Source: CAYSNP01 sp050945855
Lineage (GTDB): Bacteria; Bacillota; Clostridia; Christensenellales; DTU072
Length of the DNA stretch: 14,564 bases
Assembly: GCA_050945855.1 (NCBI GenBank)
Contig: JBMNTS010000029.1
Coordinates: forward strand, 1 to 14,564
Direction of reading: 5' to 3'
The notes beneath the pieces are model-generated. The model did not search any database, was not told where the DNA came from, and saw only the letters and a list, made by a program, of their open reading frames with translations. The position numbers and the translations under genes were made by a program. This document shows, piece after piece, positions 1-7,183 of this stretch (positions are counted from its first letter, which is position 1; each line of letters opens with the position of its first letter).

Positions 1-491
1 ATAAATTTTTCGCGCGAAATGCTTAACAAATTATCCCCTTCATGATTTCCCAAAACGGGAATCCAATACACGCCCAGCTTTTCCATAACTTCACAAAGCT
101 GTTTGACGCGCGCACGATTTGTTCTGGACGCAAACACGTCTCCTACGATGACAACCAAATCGGGCTTTTCAATCTGAATGTTTTTGATTAAGAAATCCAT
201 GGTAAAACGACCTTTTCTGCGATAGGTATCGAAATGCGTATCGGTAAAGGACAGAATTTTGAACGGCGTTGACGAAATGTTTCCTTCTTCGTCGGGTATG
301 TAGACAGATATAGGGCGGTCGCCTTCTGCTGCCTGCACCACGATGCGGCTGCCCACTGCTTGTATTGCCGGAATATCAACATCAATTTTTTCAAACATTA
401 ATAACACCGTTCCCGTAATTACTATCGCAACAACCGCGGCCACGGTCGCGACGGCGCTTTTTACTAATTTTTTGGATATATCACTGCTCAT
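1..491 (-). CDS. Membrane-anchored calcineurin-like metallophosphoesterase, N-terminal part (runs off left edge)
   Basis: The reading frame opens at an ATG whose first base is 491 and stays open to base 1, giving 163 residues with no stop. The C-terminal part lies outside the window. Residues 11-33 are a hydrophobic stretch rich in Val, Ala and Ile, a likely N-terminal membrane anchor or uncleaved signal. Metallophosphoesterase motifs follow in the expected order: DTH at 84-86 (family D-x-H), GD at 117-118 and GNHE at 149-152. These bind the two catalytic metals in calcineurin-like phosphoesterases. The later His motifs are not visible. A GGAG ribosome site lies about 9 bases before the ATG (minus-strand sequence GGAGACGGAACAC then ATG). 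The gene is co-directional with the GH92 gene 70 bases upstream. The phosphoester substrate is unknown. It is not a duplicate of the metallophosphoesterase at 2655-4586: only the motif blocks resemble each other. Confidence 0.87.
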   Translation of the reverse strand, partial: MSSDISKKLVKSAVATVAAVVAIVITGTVLLMFEKIDVDIPAIQAVGSRIVVQAAEGDRPISVYIPDEEGNISSTPFKILSFTDTHFDTYRRKGRFTMDFLIKNIQIEKPDLVVIVGDVFASRTNRARVKQLCEVMEKLGVYWIPVLGNHEGDNLLSISREKF

Positions 492-561
492 GTGTTCCGT
501 CTCCATCAATGTTTTATTGATTTTTATATTACCATGCTTTCAGCTTTTCCGGCAGAATGCT

Positions 562-2526
562 TTAATATTCCACAACAAGCTCTCCGCCTTCCTTCAGGGC
601 GCTTATATCCGTTTGCCTGTCTGTCAGTTCCTTGCCGTTGAGCATTACTCTTCGTATATATTTGCCCTCACCCCGTCCCACAGTCTTTATCGTCAATGCC
701 TTTTCCAAAGATATGGTCGCTTCGTCAATTTGCGGACTGCCGATAAGCACTTGGTTTGTTCCTATAACGGGATAAAGCCCCAAAATATTTAAAGCAAGCC
801 ATGAGGTCAAAGCGCCGCTGTCATCATTGCCGCACAGACCGCCGTTGCCCGTGTTGAAATTATACTTAATCACTTCGTTTATTATATCTTCGCACTTGCC
901 GTATTCGCGCAGCTTATGATACATGTACATTGTTTCCATGTCGGGTTCGTTATTGAGGCCCTCAAAACGGCGATAGCGTTTGCCCCGCTTAAGTACAACC
1001 CGATACGGAGTGGGGGAAGTGAAATTTACCGCATCCTCCCCTTCAAATCCGAAGAAACCGTCCATCTCTTTAATGAGTTGTTGTTTGTTGCATTTTTTAA
1101 GACGCTGCTGTGTCGACGCAGACACCCTGAAGCTGTAATTTATGTTTGTTCCTTCATAAAATTTGCGTCCGAAACCGCTTTTGAGTAATTCGTTCCTGTT
1201 ATACAACCTTGCTTCGCGGTACTTTGCCGCCGCATGAATATCCCCGCTGAAATCAACTCCGCATGAAACCAAGGCATAATAGGCATCCAAAAAATCCAAA
1301 TTGTGAGTAACATACGGTCTGAAAAACTTTGCTCTGCTTGCATGATATTCCAAATCCTTTTTCGCGAGGGGCAACAAAGTGTCATAACCGGCTTGTACGC
1401 CGTACAAATAAGCGGTAGCGATACAAAGAGACATCAGCGAAACCGCCTGAGTTGACTTTCTCGTCGGTATGTTTTCCATCAATTTTGAATTACCAAAATA
1501 TCCGTTGACAAAGCACTTTTCCAAGCCGTTTACTATAGTTGCCGCCTTATCCGGATAAAGCAAATACATCAGCGGAAAATGCGTTTTATACATATCCCAC
1601 ATCGTTGCCAAATCAAAAACGGGATATTTGAAGTTATCGATGCAAGGCTTTTTGAGCGCATTATACAGTGCGGTATAAAAGAGAGTGCGCGTCCTCTCGT
1701 CGCTCTTTATGTCTACCGCGGATAACGCCTTTTCCCAGATGCCTTCCGCGCGGGCTTTTGCCTCCGCATAACTAAAACAGGACGAAGCCACTCTTTGGCA
1801 AGCCTCCTCGGCCGATACAAAGGAATAGCTTACCGACAATGAAACATCGTCTTTATCAAAGGTCAGCCTGCGGGCTCCGTCCTCTTCTCCCAAAACAAAT
1901 TTATCTTTTGACGCCAGGGCAAAAAATAACGGCATACCGTCTATATTTACGCAATATACCGGCGTGTCGCCAATGCGCCCCTCGGTATACTCATAGCGGG
2001 CTACCTTGCATCTTCTGCTTTCGTTGTCCAGTCCGCCGTAATAAGGCAGAATACTGATTGTCCTGTCTTTCTTTAATGAAAATTCGTAATTCGCCGCCCT
2101 GCCGTCCAAAGCTACCTTCGCGTAATAATCGGCGGTATCCGCTTCATACCATCCGCATCCGCCTTTCTCCATCAAAATTTTTTGCTTGCCCTTTGAGGGA
2201 CAAATCATAAAGTAATTGTAAAAATTTCCTAGAAACCCTGCTCCGCTATGACTGAAATGAGTAAAGCCTTTGATAAAATTCTCTTGCGCCATCTCTGTGG
2301 GCACCGAGCCATAGGAAGGATTGTAAATGCCATATCCCGTAGGATAACCGCCGCTATAAGGCACAACACAAAAAGCTGAATTGGGCAAATGACATGCGGG
2401 CGAAAGGTTGCCTATCTGCGGCTTGAAAAAATACCATTTCCCCGATAGTTTGCCCACTGATTCTTTCTTGAATATCCGGCTCCCCCAAAACACATTGACA
2501 AAATCTACAGCTCTTTGCTCAGACAT
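562..2526 (-). CDS. Divergent glycoside hydrolase family 92 (alpha-mannosidase-like) protein, no signal peptide
   Basis: The 654-residue product resembles GH92, a family of calcium-dependent exo-alpha-mannosidases acting mainly on N-glycan or yeast mannan linkages. Hallmarks, numbered from the chosen start: the block KGFTHFSHSGAG at 86-97 (family GFSHTHLSGTG), MWDMYKTHFP at 309-318, NEPD at 526-529, GNDDSG at 566-571 (family GNDDxG, the region of the general-base Asp), LGLYPV near 582-587 and GSPQ at 596-599. The frame is open to an ATG at 2589, but the ATG at 2526 is preceded by AGGAGG with 4 bases spacing, while the upstream one has no ribosome site. Homology also begins just after the 2526 start. 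No signal peptide or membrane segment is visible, so a cytoplasmic enzyme is inferred. The family segment W-Q-Y-x-W-x-V-P-H-D is altered here to EGTNINYSFRVSAS (458-471), so activity or specificity may differ. It may be co-transcribed with the metallophosphoesterase genes on either side. Confidence 0.82.
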   Translation of the reverse strand: MSEQRAVDFVNVFWGSRIFKKESVGKLSGKWYFFKPQIGNLSPACHLPNSAFCVVPYSGGYPTGYGIYNPSYGSVPTEMAQENFIKGFTHFSHSGAGFLGNFYNYFMICPSKGKQKILMEKGGCGWYEADTADYYAKVALDGRAANYEFSLKKDRTISILPYYGGLDNESRRCKVARYEYTEGRIGDTPVYCVNIDGMPLFFALASKDKFVLGEEDGARRLTFDKDDVSLSVSYSFVSAEEACQRVASSCFSYAEAKARAEGIWEKALSAVDIKSDERTRTLFYTALYNALKKPCIDNFKYPVFDLATMWDMYKTHFPLMYLLYPDKAATIVNGLEKCFVNGYFGNSKLMENIPTRKSTQAVSLMSLCIATAYLYGVQAGYDTLLPLAKKDLEYHASRAKFFRPYVTHNLDFLDAYYALVSCGVDFSGDIHAAAKYREARLYNRNELLKSGFGRKFYEGTNINYSFRVSASTQQRLKKCNKQQLIKEMDGFFGFEGEDAVNFTSPTPYRVVLKRGKRYRRFEGLNNEPDMETMYMYHKLREYGKCEDIINEVIKYNFNTGNGGLCGNDDSGALTSWLALNILGLYPVIGTNQVLIGSPQIDEATISLEKALTIKTVGRGEGKYIRRVMLNGKELTDRQTDISALKEGGELVVEY

Positions 2527-2654
2527 AAACCCTCCTGTTGTGCCTCTACACTCGACCATAAACCGTGTTTGCCCGCTTGCCGATGTCATGTCTTTTCTGC
2601 CGTTAAATACTCACATAAAGCGGATACTTCTGCTTCAATCCCCGGTCCGTCTGT

Positions 2655-4586
2655 TTACTTATAGATAACTTGAAATTCATCATCGGCGGGCAGTCTGTCT
2701 GTGATAAGATTGGCGCCCAGTTCGCCGAACAACATATCGGTACATAAGTATCCTATATTTAGCGTGCCTTCTTCAAAATCAATTAACTTATCTATCTGTA
2801 TACCGTTAATTATATTGAGGATATTTTCGCTGCCTCCTTCTCCCAACAATACCGTCAGATCTAACTTTAATTTATTTTTCAGATCAATAACAGACTTAAC
2901 AAAATTTAAAATCATTGCGGGGTCTGAAAGGTCAAGTCCGGCAATCAGCGATCCGATAAAGGGCTTATTTGACCATCTTTCCTGAAAACTTACCAGTTTT
3001 TCGATAGAGCCGAGAATTCCTAAAAGTTGATTGTCAACGACGTCCAGTTTGCCTTCTTTAAAGAGTTTTTCCATAGCGGGCGCCAAGTCTATCGCGGCAA
3101 CCTGAGAATTATAAAGATTTATTTTGGCGAAAAGGTCATACTCCGCTATTTTATAGAAAGCGGTATAAATTGAATATTTGAGCAAAATTCCCTCGGTATC
3201 GGTAGCCTTATAGCTCTCACTTCCCCTATAATTCGCTCTCAAAAATTGCATTGCGACACTCCACACGGTGGTATAATCGGAAGACGGCAGGGAAACACCG
3301 AATGACTCGCAGATGTCCTCTATACTTTTACCCGTACCGTTTTTATAAATGGGAGTGTCAAAGAAATCCTCTATGAGGTTCTCTCTTATATCCTCGGCAA
3401 GTTCAATAGTGTCGGGAGAAGTCTTATCCAGTCCGAACTGACCTAACAATGAAACAATAGTTGAAGTTTCGATTTTGCCCATAATCTTGATTTTCATACC
3501 CCTATCGACTGACATTTCGGAATAAGCCGTCAAGTCGTTAAGGATTTGCGCTTTGATGTCGGAAGGAATAAGGGCGGGTATGTAACTTTCTTTAATGGAG
3601 GAAAGATATTTTGTCGTCAATCTTTCGGAACGGCGGTCCCCTTTAAAAAACCTTATCGGCATAGGATAATTAGCCAAAGACGCCGTTTCCACATCATAAA
3701 TTGTTTTGCCTCGGTCGTTATTGATAGCCGAAATATCTTGGCTGTGCAAATGACCGGTGAATACGAAATTAACACCGTATTCGAAAAACAAGTCACAGAT
3801 TTCCTCATTTTTATCGGCTGTCACACTGTTGCCGCCTAATAAATCTCCTAAGTGTTGAGCCAGAGGAAAATGCATCATGGCAAGTACTTGTTTTCCGTCT
3901 TCGCGAGCCTTGATAAGACTGGTCTCTATCCAATTAATCAAACTCTCCGAAGTATATGAATCGTGTCTGCCGTCAACGTAACCGTCCTCTCTGTTGATTT
4001 CATAGTAGCTGCAATCAATGGCAAGCAAACGGTATCTATTATTTAAGTCAGCCGTATACGAAAGACTGTCCGAATGCCTGTCAAGCGCTTCATTGTATCC
4101 GAAATCAGCATATATTTCCGCAAATTCCTCGGCGCTTACATTCTCCGCGGCAGTAGGATTTTCGCCCTCGTAAGATTTTGCGGAGTTGTTTATGTCGTGA
4201 TTGCCGTTGATAACATAACAAGCGACACCGCTCTCCTCCGCCCTTCTCAACTGTCCCGCAACTGCTTCATGCGAGCTTTTGCCGCCATCGTCGGTAAGGT
4301 CGCCCGACACAATCAATACTTCCTGCTTAGCCTCAATAACCGCGTCGATACCTTCTTTCAATAAAGCCTCCGAGAGGACCAACATTTTTTGTCCTTTGTT
4401 TTCCTGAGCTTGCAGAGAGGGCGTCAACTCCGTACCCATTTGTTCTGCGCTCAAAACATGAGTATCCGACATAATTGCCATATCCAAGTGATTTTCATCA
4501 TAATGGGGCACTAAAACAGCAGCAACCGCTATCGCCGTCAGCGAAATAACGAATATTACCGATATAACTATTGCTTTTTTCTTCAT
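2655..4586 (-). CDS. Membrane-anchored metallophosphoesterase with a long uncharacterised C-terminal region
   Basis: This is a 643-residue protein. Residues 4-27 are a positively started hydrophobic segment, a signal anchor, so the enzyme probably faces the outside of the cell. The calcineurin-like phosphoesterase core follows with all motifs in order: SDTH at 40-43, GDLTDDG at 95-101, GNHD at 128-131, MMHF at 237-240 and GHLH at 278-281. The full set of predicted metal ligands implies a working dinuclear metal site. Residues from about 320 to the end (over 300 residues) are acidic, predicted helical by eye, and match no family I recognise. The start is supported by a GAGG motif four bases upstream and by the anchor. 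A sigma-A-type promoter lies at 4631-4659. The GH92 gene starts 128 bases downstream on the same strand, so an operon is possible. Substrate is unknown: nucleotides, phospholipid headgroups or cell-wall phosphates are all compatible. Confidence 0.87.
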   Translation of the reverse strand: MKKKAIVISVIFVISLTAIAVAAVLVPHYDENHLDMAIMSDTHVLSAEQMGTELTPSLQAQENKGQKMLVLSEALLKEGIDAVIEAKQEVLIVSGDLTDDGGKSSHEAVAGQLRRAEESGVACYVINGNHDINNSAKSYEGENPTAAENVSAEEFAEIYADFGYNEALDRHSDSLSYTADLNNRYRLLAIDCSYYEINREDGYVDGRHDSYTSESLINWIETSLIKAREDGKQVLAMMHFPLAQHLGDLLGGNSVTADKNEEICDLFFEYGVNFVFTGHLHSQDISAINNDRGKTIYDVETASLANYPMPIRFFKGDRRSERLTTKYLSSIKESYIPALIPSDIKAQILNDLTAYSEMSVDRGMKIKIMGKIETSTIVSLLGQFGLDKTSPDTIELAEDIRENLIEDFFDTPIYKNGTGKSIEDICESFGVSLPSSDYTTVWSVAMQFLRANYRGSESYKATDTEGILLKYSIYTAFYKIAEYDLFAKINLYNSQVAAIDLAPAMEKLFKEGKLDVVDNQLLGILGSIEKLVSFQERWSNKPFIGSLIAGLDLSDPAMILNFVKSVIDLKNKLKLDLTVLLGEGGSENILNIINGIQIDKLIDFEEGTLNIGYLCTDMLFGELGANLITDRLPADDEFQVIYK

Positions 4587-4630
4587 ACAGCCTCAACCAT
4601 GTATCAATATTAAGATTTTAGAATAATAAC

Positions 4631-4659
4631 ATAATAACACGGTAACGGAAAACCGTCAA
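4631..4659 (-). promoter_or_regulatory. Sigma-A-type promoter for the metallophosphoesterase/GH92 unit
   Basis: On the minus strand a -35 box TTGACG (plus 4654-4659) is separated by exactly 17 bases from a -10 box TATTAT (plus 4631-4636). This is close to the TTGACA-17-TATAAT consensus. The predicted start of transcription is near 4624, leaving a leader of about 38 bases before the ATG at 4586. Seen by eye; not tested. Confidence 0.6.
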
Positions 4660-4712
4660 TCCCAAAAAACCTGCCACTATTTTACACAAAAAGCAACTCT
4701 ACGCAAAGGCGG

Positions 4713-4741
4713 TTGACTTTGAGGGGAAAAGTGATTATTCT
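4713..4741 (+). promoter_or_regulatory. Possible sigma-A promoter and operator for the HTH-desulfoferrodoxin gene
   Basis: TTGACT (4713-4718) is followed after 17 bases by TATTCT (4736-4741). The -35 box is good and the -10 box moderate (four of six). The transcript would start about ten bases before the ATG, with the ribosome site AGAGGT at 4748-4753 right at its 5' end, which is tight. The arms CAAAG (4704-4708) and CTTTG (4717-4721) form a short inverted repeat over the -35 box that could be an operator for autoregulation; this is weak. Confidence 0.35.
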
Positions 4742-4757
4742 GTAAAAAGAGGTAATT

Positions 4758-5336
4758 ATGGACTACACAAAATCGGGCAGACTGATAAAAAATCTGCGCA
4801 AAGAAAAAGGTTTTACACAAAAGCAATTAGCCGATGCCATCCAAGTGAGCGACAAAACAATCTCCAAATGGGAAAGGGGGCAAGGCTGCCCGGACGTTTC
4901 CCTGTTGCGCGCGCTCTCGGAAACTCTGGGCGTTGACATTGAAAAAATATTATCCGGCAATCTTGAAGTCCAAAGGGCTAACTCCGGCAATATGAGCCGT
5001 ATCCGCTTTTACGTATGCCCTACCTGCGGCAACGTTATCACTTCGGCGGGGAAGTCGGACGTTTCCTGTTGCGGACGCAAACTCGCGCCTTTGGTCGCCA
5101 AACCCCGGGACAACGAGCATTATTTAAATATCGAAAAAATCGAAAACGATTATTATATTACCTTTCCTCATGAAATGGTAAAAGAGCATTACATCAAATT
5201 CGTCGCGTACGTTTCCATCGACCGTATGCTTTTCGTAAGGCTGTATCCCGAGCAGGACGGCGAACTCCGTATGCCGATTATGGCAAAGGGCGCCTTCTAT
5301 TTCTGCTGCAACAAACACGGCCTTTGGGTGAATTGA
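4758..5336 (+). CDS. Xre-type HTH regulator fused to a desulfoferrodoxin/superoxide-reductase-like domain
   Basis: The 192-residue protein has two parts. Residues 5-64 are an Xre/Cro-type helix-turn-helix (KGFTQKQLADAIQVSDKTIS, then KWERG), the DNA-binding module. Residues 83-192 align by eye with full-length desulfoferrodoxin. C87-x2-C90 and the pair C104-C105 match the desulforedoxin-type Fe(Cys)4 centre. H121, H138 (PHEM), H144 (EHYI), C184 and H187 (CNKHGLW) match all five ligands of the superoxide reductase Fe(His)4Cys centre. The Glu-Lys-His triad of superoxide reductases reads N119-E120-H121 here, so the catalytic Lys is absent. The likely role is a transcription factor that senses superoxide, oxygen or iron; residual reductase activity is possible. 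The ribosome site is AGAGGT, 4 bases before the ATG. It is divergent from the metallophosphoesterase gene, with 171 bases between the starts, so it may control that promoter as well as its own. Confidence 0.9.
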   Translation: MDYTKSGRLIKNLRKEKGFTQKQLADAIQVSDKTISKWERGQGCPDVSLLRALSETLGVDIEKILSGNLEVQRANSGNMSRIRFYVCPTCGNVITSAGKSDVSCCGRKLAPLVAKPRDNEHYLNIEKIENDYYITFPHEMVKEHYIKFVAYVSIDRMLFVRLYPEQDGELRMPIMAKGAFYFCCNKHGLWVN

Positions 5337-5427
5337 TATATCGGAAGATATTTTTTCCTCCTATCAGCTATCCGCCAATGGTTATTTGTTAACACAATAC
5401 AGCAAAGATTTATTGGTGGGAATTACC

Positions 5428-5514
5428 ATGGAAGATTTTATAAACAATCTTAATTTGTTATTACTATTTTCAAAGCTAGGTCAAACGTTTACTTTATTGT
5501 TGAGGATTTTTTAA
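5428..5514 (+). CDS. Possible 28-residue small ORF
   Basis: In the 262-base gap between the HTH gene and spoIVA, an ATG at 5428 opens a 28-codon frame ending in TAA at 5512-5514. A purine-rich GGTGGG lies 7 bases before the ATG. The product has an acidic Asn-rich start followed by a hydrophobic run (NLLLLF, then FTLLL). I recognise no family and the region is AT-rich, so chance is the simpler explanation. Apart from this and the terminator at 5542-5570 I see nothing in the gap. Confidence 0.15.
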   Translation: MEDFINNLNLLLLFSKLGQTFTLLLRIF

Positions 5515-5541
5515 TGAGTTTTGAATCATCATTCGTTACAC

Positions 5542-5570
5542 AAAAAGACCGCGGCATAGGCGGTCTTTTT
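5542..5570. terminator. Bidirectional rho-independent terminator
   Basis: AAAAAGACCGC (5542-5552) and GCGGTCTTTTT (5560-5570) form an 11-bp perfect stem with a 7-base loop. Each strand ends in five U residues after the GC-rich part. It sits between the convergent HTH-desulfoferrodoxin gene (plus) and spoIVA (minus, stop at 5599) and can serve both. Confidence 0.88.
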
Positions 5571-5598
5571 ATGTGTATAAATTGCGGGCAGTATCAGT

Positions 5599-7074
5599 TC
5601 AGAGCAAGATGCAGAGTACTCCGCCTTTGCCTTCGTTGATGATACGGCCTATGGTTTTTTTCAGCTTAATGCGGGCGTCCTCGGGCATGGCATTGATTTT
5701 GTTGGCAAGATTTTCCTGCGCCATTGAGGATAAGGATTTTCCGAAAAGCTTGCTGTCCCATAGCGCCTGCTTGTCCCTTTCATATTCCCCAAGCAGATAA
5801 GTCACCAGATCCTCGGACTGCTTTTCGCTGCCTATCATAGGGCTGACTTCGGTTTCCACGTCTACCCTGACAATGTGCAGGGAGGGGGCTATCGCTCTTA
5901 GCTTTATGCCGTATTGGGCTCCCTTTCTTACCATTTCGGGTTGCATAAGTTCCATATCCGCCAAAGTGGGATTGACTACGCCGTATCCGGTCGTCTTGAC
6001 TTCTTCCATTGCGGAACGGATTTGCTCATACTCGTGATAACTCTTGCTGAGTCTTTTTACATACGCCATAAGCTTGTAATCGTCATTGATGTCGCAGCCG
6101 CATTCCTTGCTCAGCACTTCCAGGAAAAGTCCCTCTCTTGCAGTAAAGTTAAGGCTTATCGCTCCCACCGCGGAGTCTACCACCAAATCGGGAGAGCCCG
6201 CAAAAAACGCGCTGTCCTCCACCAGTTTTTCCAGTTTGCGGTAATCGCTCATTTTGGCAAGGTTAAGCGAATTGTCGGACAAGGGAACAATGAGCTCTTT
6301 TAATATGGCGTGGTCGATGTCAAGCGCGCGCATCCATCTGGGGATGTTGATATTGATAAGGCGTACGGGGAACTCGTTTAATACGCATTGCATTATGTAG
6401 GACAGTTCTTCCCTACCCGCTTTCTGGATATCTATCGCTATTGTTGCCACGTTGTGCCTTTCCTCCAAAGACTGGGCAAGCTTGATTGTGTCCGGATCCT
6501 GCGGTTTTGTGGTGTTCAATAAAATTACAAAAGGCTTTCCTATCGCTTTTAATTCCTTTATTACCCTCTCTTCCGCGGGAATGTAACTGCCGCGCGGAAT
6601 GCCGGTAAAGCTGCCGTCCGTGGTAACCAGTATGCCTATGGTGCTATGCTCATTGATTACTTTATTGGTGCCCATTTCCGCCGCTCTCTGAAAAGGCATT
6701 TCTTCATCCTGCCACGGCGTTTTTACCAGTCTTTCTTTATCCGCTTCCATGTGTCCCAGCGCTCCGTCCACAAGATAACCCACGCAATCCACCAGCCGCA
6801 CTTTGGCGACCATATCCGAAAGGTTTACCTCCACCGCTTCGCTGGGCACGAACTTAGGCTCCGTGGTCATTATGGTTTTGCCGTCAGCCGCCTGAGGCAA
6901 TTCGTCCGTTGCCCTTGCTTTTGACGGAGCGTCTTTAATGCCTTCCAACACCAATTCCTTCATAAATTGCTTTATAAACGTAGATTTTCCCGTTCGCACG
7001 GGGCCAACTACTCCCAGATAAATACTTCCCCCCGTTCTCTTTGCTATATCGTTGTATATATCAAAATTTAGCAT
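5599..7074 (-). CDS. spoIVA: Stage IV sporulation protein A, spore-coat basement ATPase
   Basis: This 491-residue protein is almost the same length as Bacillus subtilis SpoIVA (492) and matches it along its whole length as I recall that sequence. It is made in the mother cell, hydrolyses ATP, polymerises on the forespore surface and anchors the coat; it is also needed for cortex formation. Visible features: AKRTGGSIYLGVVG near residues 11-24, the Walker A motif GPVRTGKS at 24-31 with K30, the GKTIMTTEPKFVP block at 65-77 with the sensor threonines, and VRLVDCVGY near 92-100 (Walker B-like Asp). The C-terminal block RIINEGKGG, ending in hydrophobic residues CILL, corresponds to the region needed for membrane targeting through SpoVM. 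AGGAGG lies 5 bases before the ATG. A candidate sigma-E promoter is at 7102-7130 and a strong terminator is downstream. Nothing is broken or missing. Confidence 0.98.
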   Translation of the reverse strand: MLNFDIYNDIAKRTGGSIYLGVVGPVRTGKSTFIKQFMKELVLEGIKDAPSKARATDELPQAADGKTIMTTEPKFVPSEAVEVNLSDMVAKVRLVDCVGYLVDGALGHMEADKERLVKTPWQDEEMPFQRAAEMGTNKVINEHSTIGILVTTDGSFTGIPRGSYIPAEERVIKELKAIGKPFVILLNTTKPQDPDTIKLAQSLEERHNVATIAIDIQKAGREELSYIMQCVLNEFPVRLININIPRWMRALDIDHAILKELIVPLSDNSLNLAKMSDYRKLEKLVEDSAFFAGSPDLVVDSAVGAISLNFTAREGLFLEVLSKECGCDINDDYKLMAYVKRLSKSYHEYEQIRSAMEEVKTTGYGVVNPTLADMELMQPEMVRKGAQYGIKLRAIAPSLHIVRVDVETEVSPMIGSEKQSEDLVTYLLGEYERDKQALWDSKLFGKSLSSMAQENLANKINAMPEDARIKLKKTIGRIINEGKGGVLCILL

Positions 7075-7101
7075 ATTCGCCTCCTGAATATAGTTTAATA
7101 T

Positions 7102-7130
7102 AATTTATGAGCGAAAAGGCGCGATTATAC
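7102..7130 (-). promoter_or_regulatory. Candidate sigma-E (mother-cell) promoter of spoIVA
   Basis: On the minus strand GTATAAT (plus 7124-7130) is followed after 14 bases by CATAAATT (plus 7102-7109). This resembles the sigma-E pattern as I know it: an ATATT-like -35 box, about 14 bases, then CATACAnT with one mismatch here. It would start transcription roughly 20 bases before the ribosome site at 7080-7085. Known spoIVA genes are sigma-E dependent, which supports the reading. A second CATACATT lies at 7170-7177 with a poorer upstream box. Confidence 0.45.
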
Positions 7131-7143
7131 CTTACGCGCTTTT
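7114..7143 (-). terminator. Possible terminator or leader hairpin between murG and spoIVA
   Basis: AAAAGGCGCG (7114-7123) and CGCGCTTTT (7135-7143) pair over nine positions with one bulged G and an 11-base loop. On the minus strand the stem ends in only four U residues, so termination after murG would be moderate. The stem overlaps the candidate spoIVA promoter, whose -35 box lies in the loop. Confidence 0.4.
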
Positions 7144-7183
7144 GCCGCAGGCAGCAGAATGATAATAAAAATGTATGAATATA

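Noticed and set aside
505..521. ATCAAT/ATTGAT hairpin followed by a T run
   Set aside because: The T run favours termination on the plus strand, where there is no gene. Here the genes are on the minus strand and the 6-bp AT-rich stem is weak.
2527..2589. Upstream ATG at 2589 as the start of the GH92 gene (21 extra residues)
   Set aside because: No ribosome site precedes 2589, while AGGAGG precedes the ATG at 2526. The extra residues are not part of the family and do not form a signal peptide.
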